A DNA stretch of 64,000 nucleotides from Mycobacterium heckeshornense. Its GTDB lineage: Bacteria > Actinomycetota > Actinomycetes > Mycobacteriales > Mycobacteriaceae. The position numbers and the translations under genes are program-made. The stretch covers positions 2,046,001 to 2,110,000 of the forward strand of contig NZ_AP024237.1 in the NCBI RefSeq assembly GCF_016592155.1. The letters run 5' to 3'. Below the pieces are notes generated by a model. That model worked only from the letters and a program-made list of their open reading frames with translations. It did no database searches and was not told where the DNA came from. This document shows, piece by piece, positions 63,582 through 64,000 of this stretch. The first letter of the stretch is position 1. Every line of letters begins with the position of its first letter.

Positions 63582-64000
63582 ATGTTCCTGGGCACCTACA
63601 CGCCCAAGCTCGACGACAAGGGGCGGCTGACGCTGCCTGCGAAGTTCCGCGACGCGCTGGCAGGAGGGCTGATGGTCACCAAGAGCCAAGACCACAGCTT
63701 GGCCGTCTACCCTCGCGCCGAGTTCGAGCAGTTGGCCCGGCGGGCCAGCAAGGCCTCGCGAAGCAATCCCGAGGCAAGGGCGTTTCTCCGCAATCTCGCA
63801 GCGGCCACCGATGAACAGCATCCCGATGCCCAGGGCCGCATCACGCTGTCGGCCGACCATCGCCGCTACGCCAACCTCTCCAAGGATTGCGTGGTGATCG
63901 GGGCGGTCGACTACCTCGAGATCTGGGACGCGCAGGCCTGGCGGAACTACCAGCAGACCCACGAAGAGAACTTCTCCGCGGCCAGCGATGAAGCACTCGG
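63582..64000 (+). CDS. mraZ: MraZ transcriptional regulator, 3' truncated by the window
   Basis: The visible 139 residues contain the start [20 protein letters not shown] and a second SpoVT/AbrB-like domain with [18 protein letters not shown], giving the double AbrB fold of MraZ. MraZ opens the dcw division-and-wall cluster (next would be rsmH, ftsL, pbpB and so on) and represses it by binding its own upstream repeats. ATG 63582 follows GGGAGGTGG, a strong ribosome-binding site. The gene runs off the window shortly before its end. Confidence 0.96.
   Translation, partial: MFLGTYTPKLDDKGRLTLPAKFRDALAGGLMVTKSQDHSLAVYPRAEFEQLARRASKASRSNPEARAFLRNLAAATDEQHPDAQGRITLSADHRRYANLSKDCVVIGAVDYLEIWDAQAWRNYQQTHEENFSAASDEAL

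Overview
The window comes from a slow-growing Mycobacterium or a close relative. The evidence is the GC-rich coding, a PE/PPE pair of the PPE-SVP subtype, the mycobacterial genes mmpS3, pknL, mptA, pimB, lppM and fadD15, and many GTG starts sitting 6-8 bases after a TANNNT -10 box (leaderless mRNAs). From about 2.6 kb to the right end, gene order follows the M. tuberculosis H37Rv segment from glnA1 (Rv2220) back to mraZ (Rv2166c). I made this comparison from memory, not by search. Species cannot be fixed from the sequence alone.

Layout. (1) 1-2.6 kb, accessory: the end of an MddA/isoprenylcysteine-methyltransferase-like gene, a DoxX gene, a TetR repressor, and a diiron ferritin-like gene translationally coupled to tetR. 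(2) 2.6-11.9 kb, core nitrogen and lipoate metabolism: glnA1, an RDD protein, then dlaT, an epimerase, lipB, lipA and a DUF4191 membrane protein reading leftward, with ephD divergent. (3) 11.9-16.4 kb, an accessory island: a frameshifted membrane-protein gene, two deletion scars made from pieces of at least three broken genes, an orphan membrane protein and a PE/PPE pair. (4) 16.5-30.4 kb: pepB/gcvT, ilvE, cobU-cobT-cobS, a DUF3043 protein, glycerate kinase, an A-type Fe-S protein, a membrane protein, adoK, asnB, ctaC-ctaF. (5) 30.6-38.4 kb: mmpS3, a DUF2561 protein, an IS1182-type transposase sitting between convergent genes, and ctaE-qcrC-qcrA-qcrB joined by 4-base overlaps. (6) 38.5-49.8 kb: trpD, an exonuclease/GIY-YIG protein, a Cys-rich small protein, an NlpC/P60 hydrolase, a metalloprotease-like protein, pimB, fadD15, a 55-bp tandem repeat, two START-like proteins, an ArsA-like ATPase and a small Cys protein. 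(7) 49.9-64 kb: alpha/beta hydrolase, acyltransferase, mptC, a membrane protein, RNase AS, aroG, pknL and its partner, mptA-idsA2, an MTHFR-like gene, lppM, a GNAT protein, a DUF3040 protein and the start of mraZ, the first gene of the division/wall cluster.

Functional themes. The respiratory supercomplex is encoded nearly whole: ctaC, ctaF, ctaE and qcrCAB. LipA and LipB can lipoylate the DlaT encoded upstream. pimB, mptC, mptA and idsA2 serve PIM/LM/LAM and polyprenyl synthesis. cobUTS is the end of cobalamin assembly. Compared with the H37Rv order I remember, cobU is present here, while the adenylate cyclase between pepB and gcvT, Rv2209 and Rv2177c are missing.

The points most worth a second look are the glnA leader with a duplicated ribosome-binding site, the symmetric leaderless promoter pair of pepB/gcvT, the TetR operator set around the diiron gene, the gene-remnant island, the 55-bp VNTR, two frame breaks at G runs, and the MraZ-box arrays.
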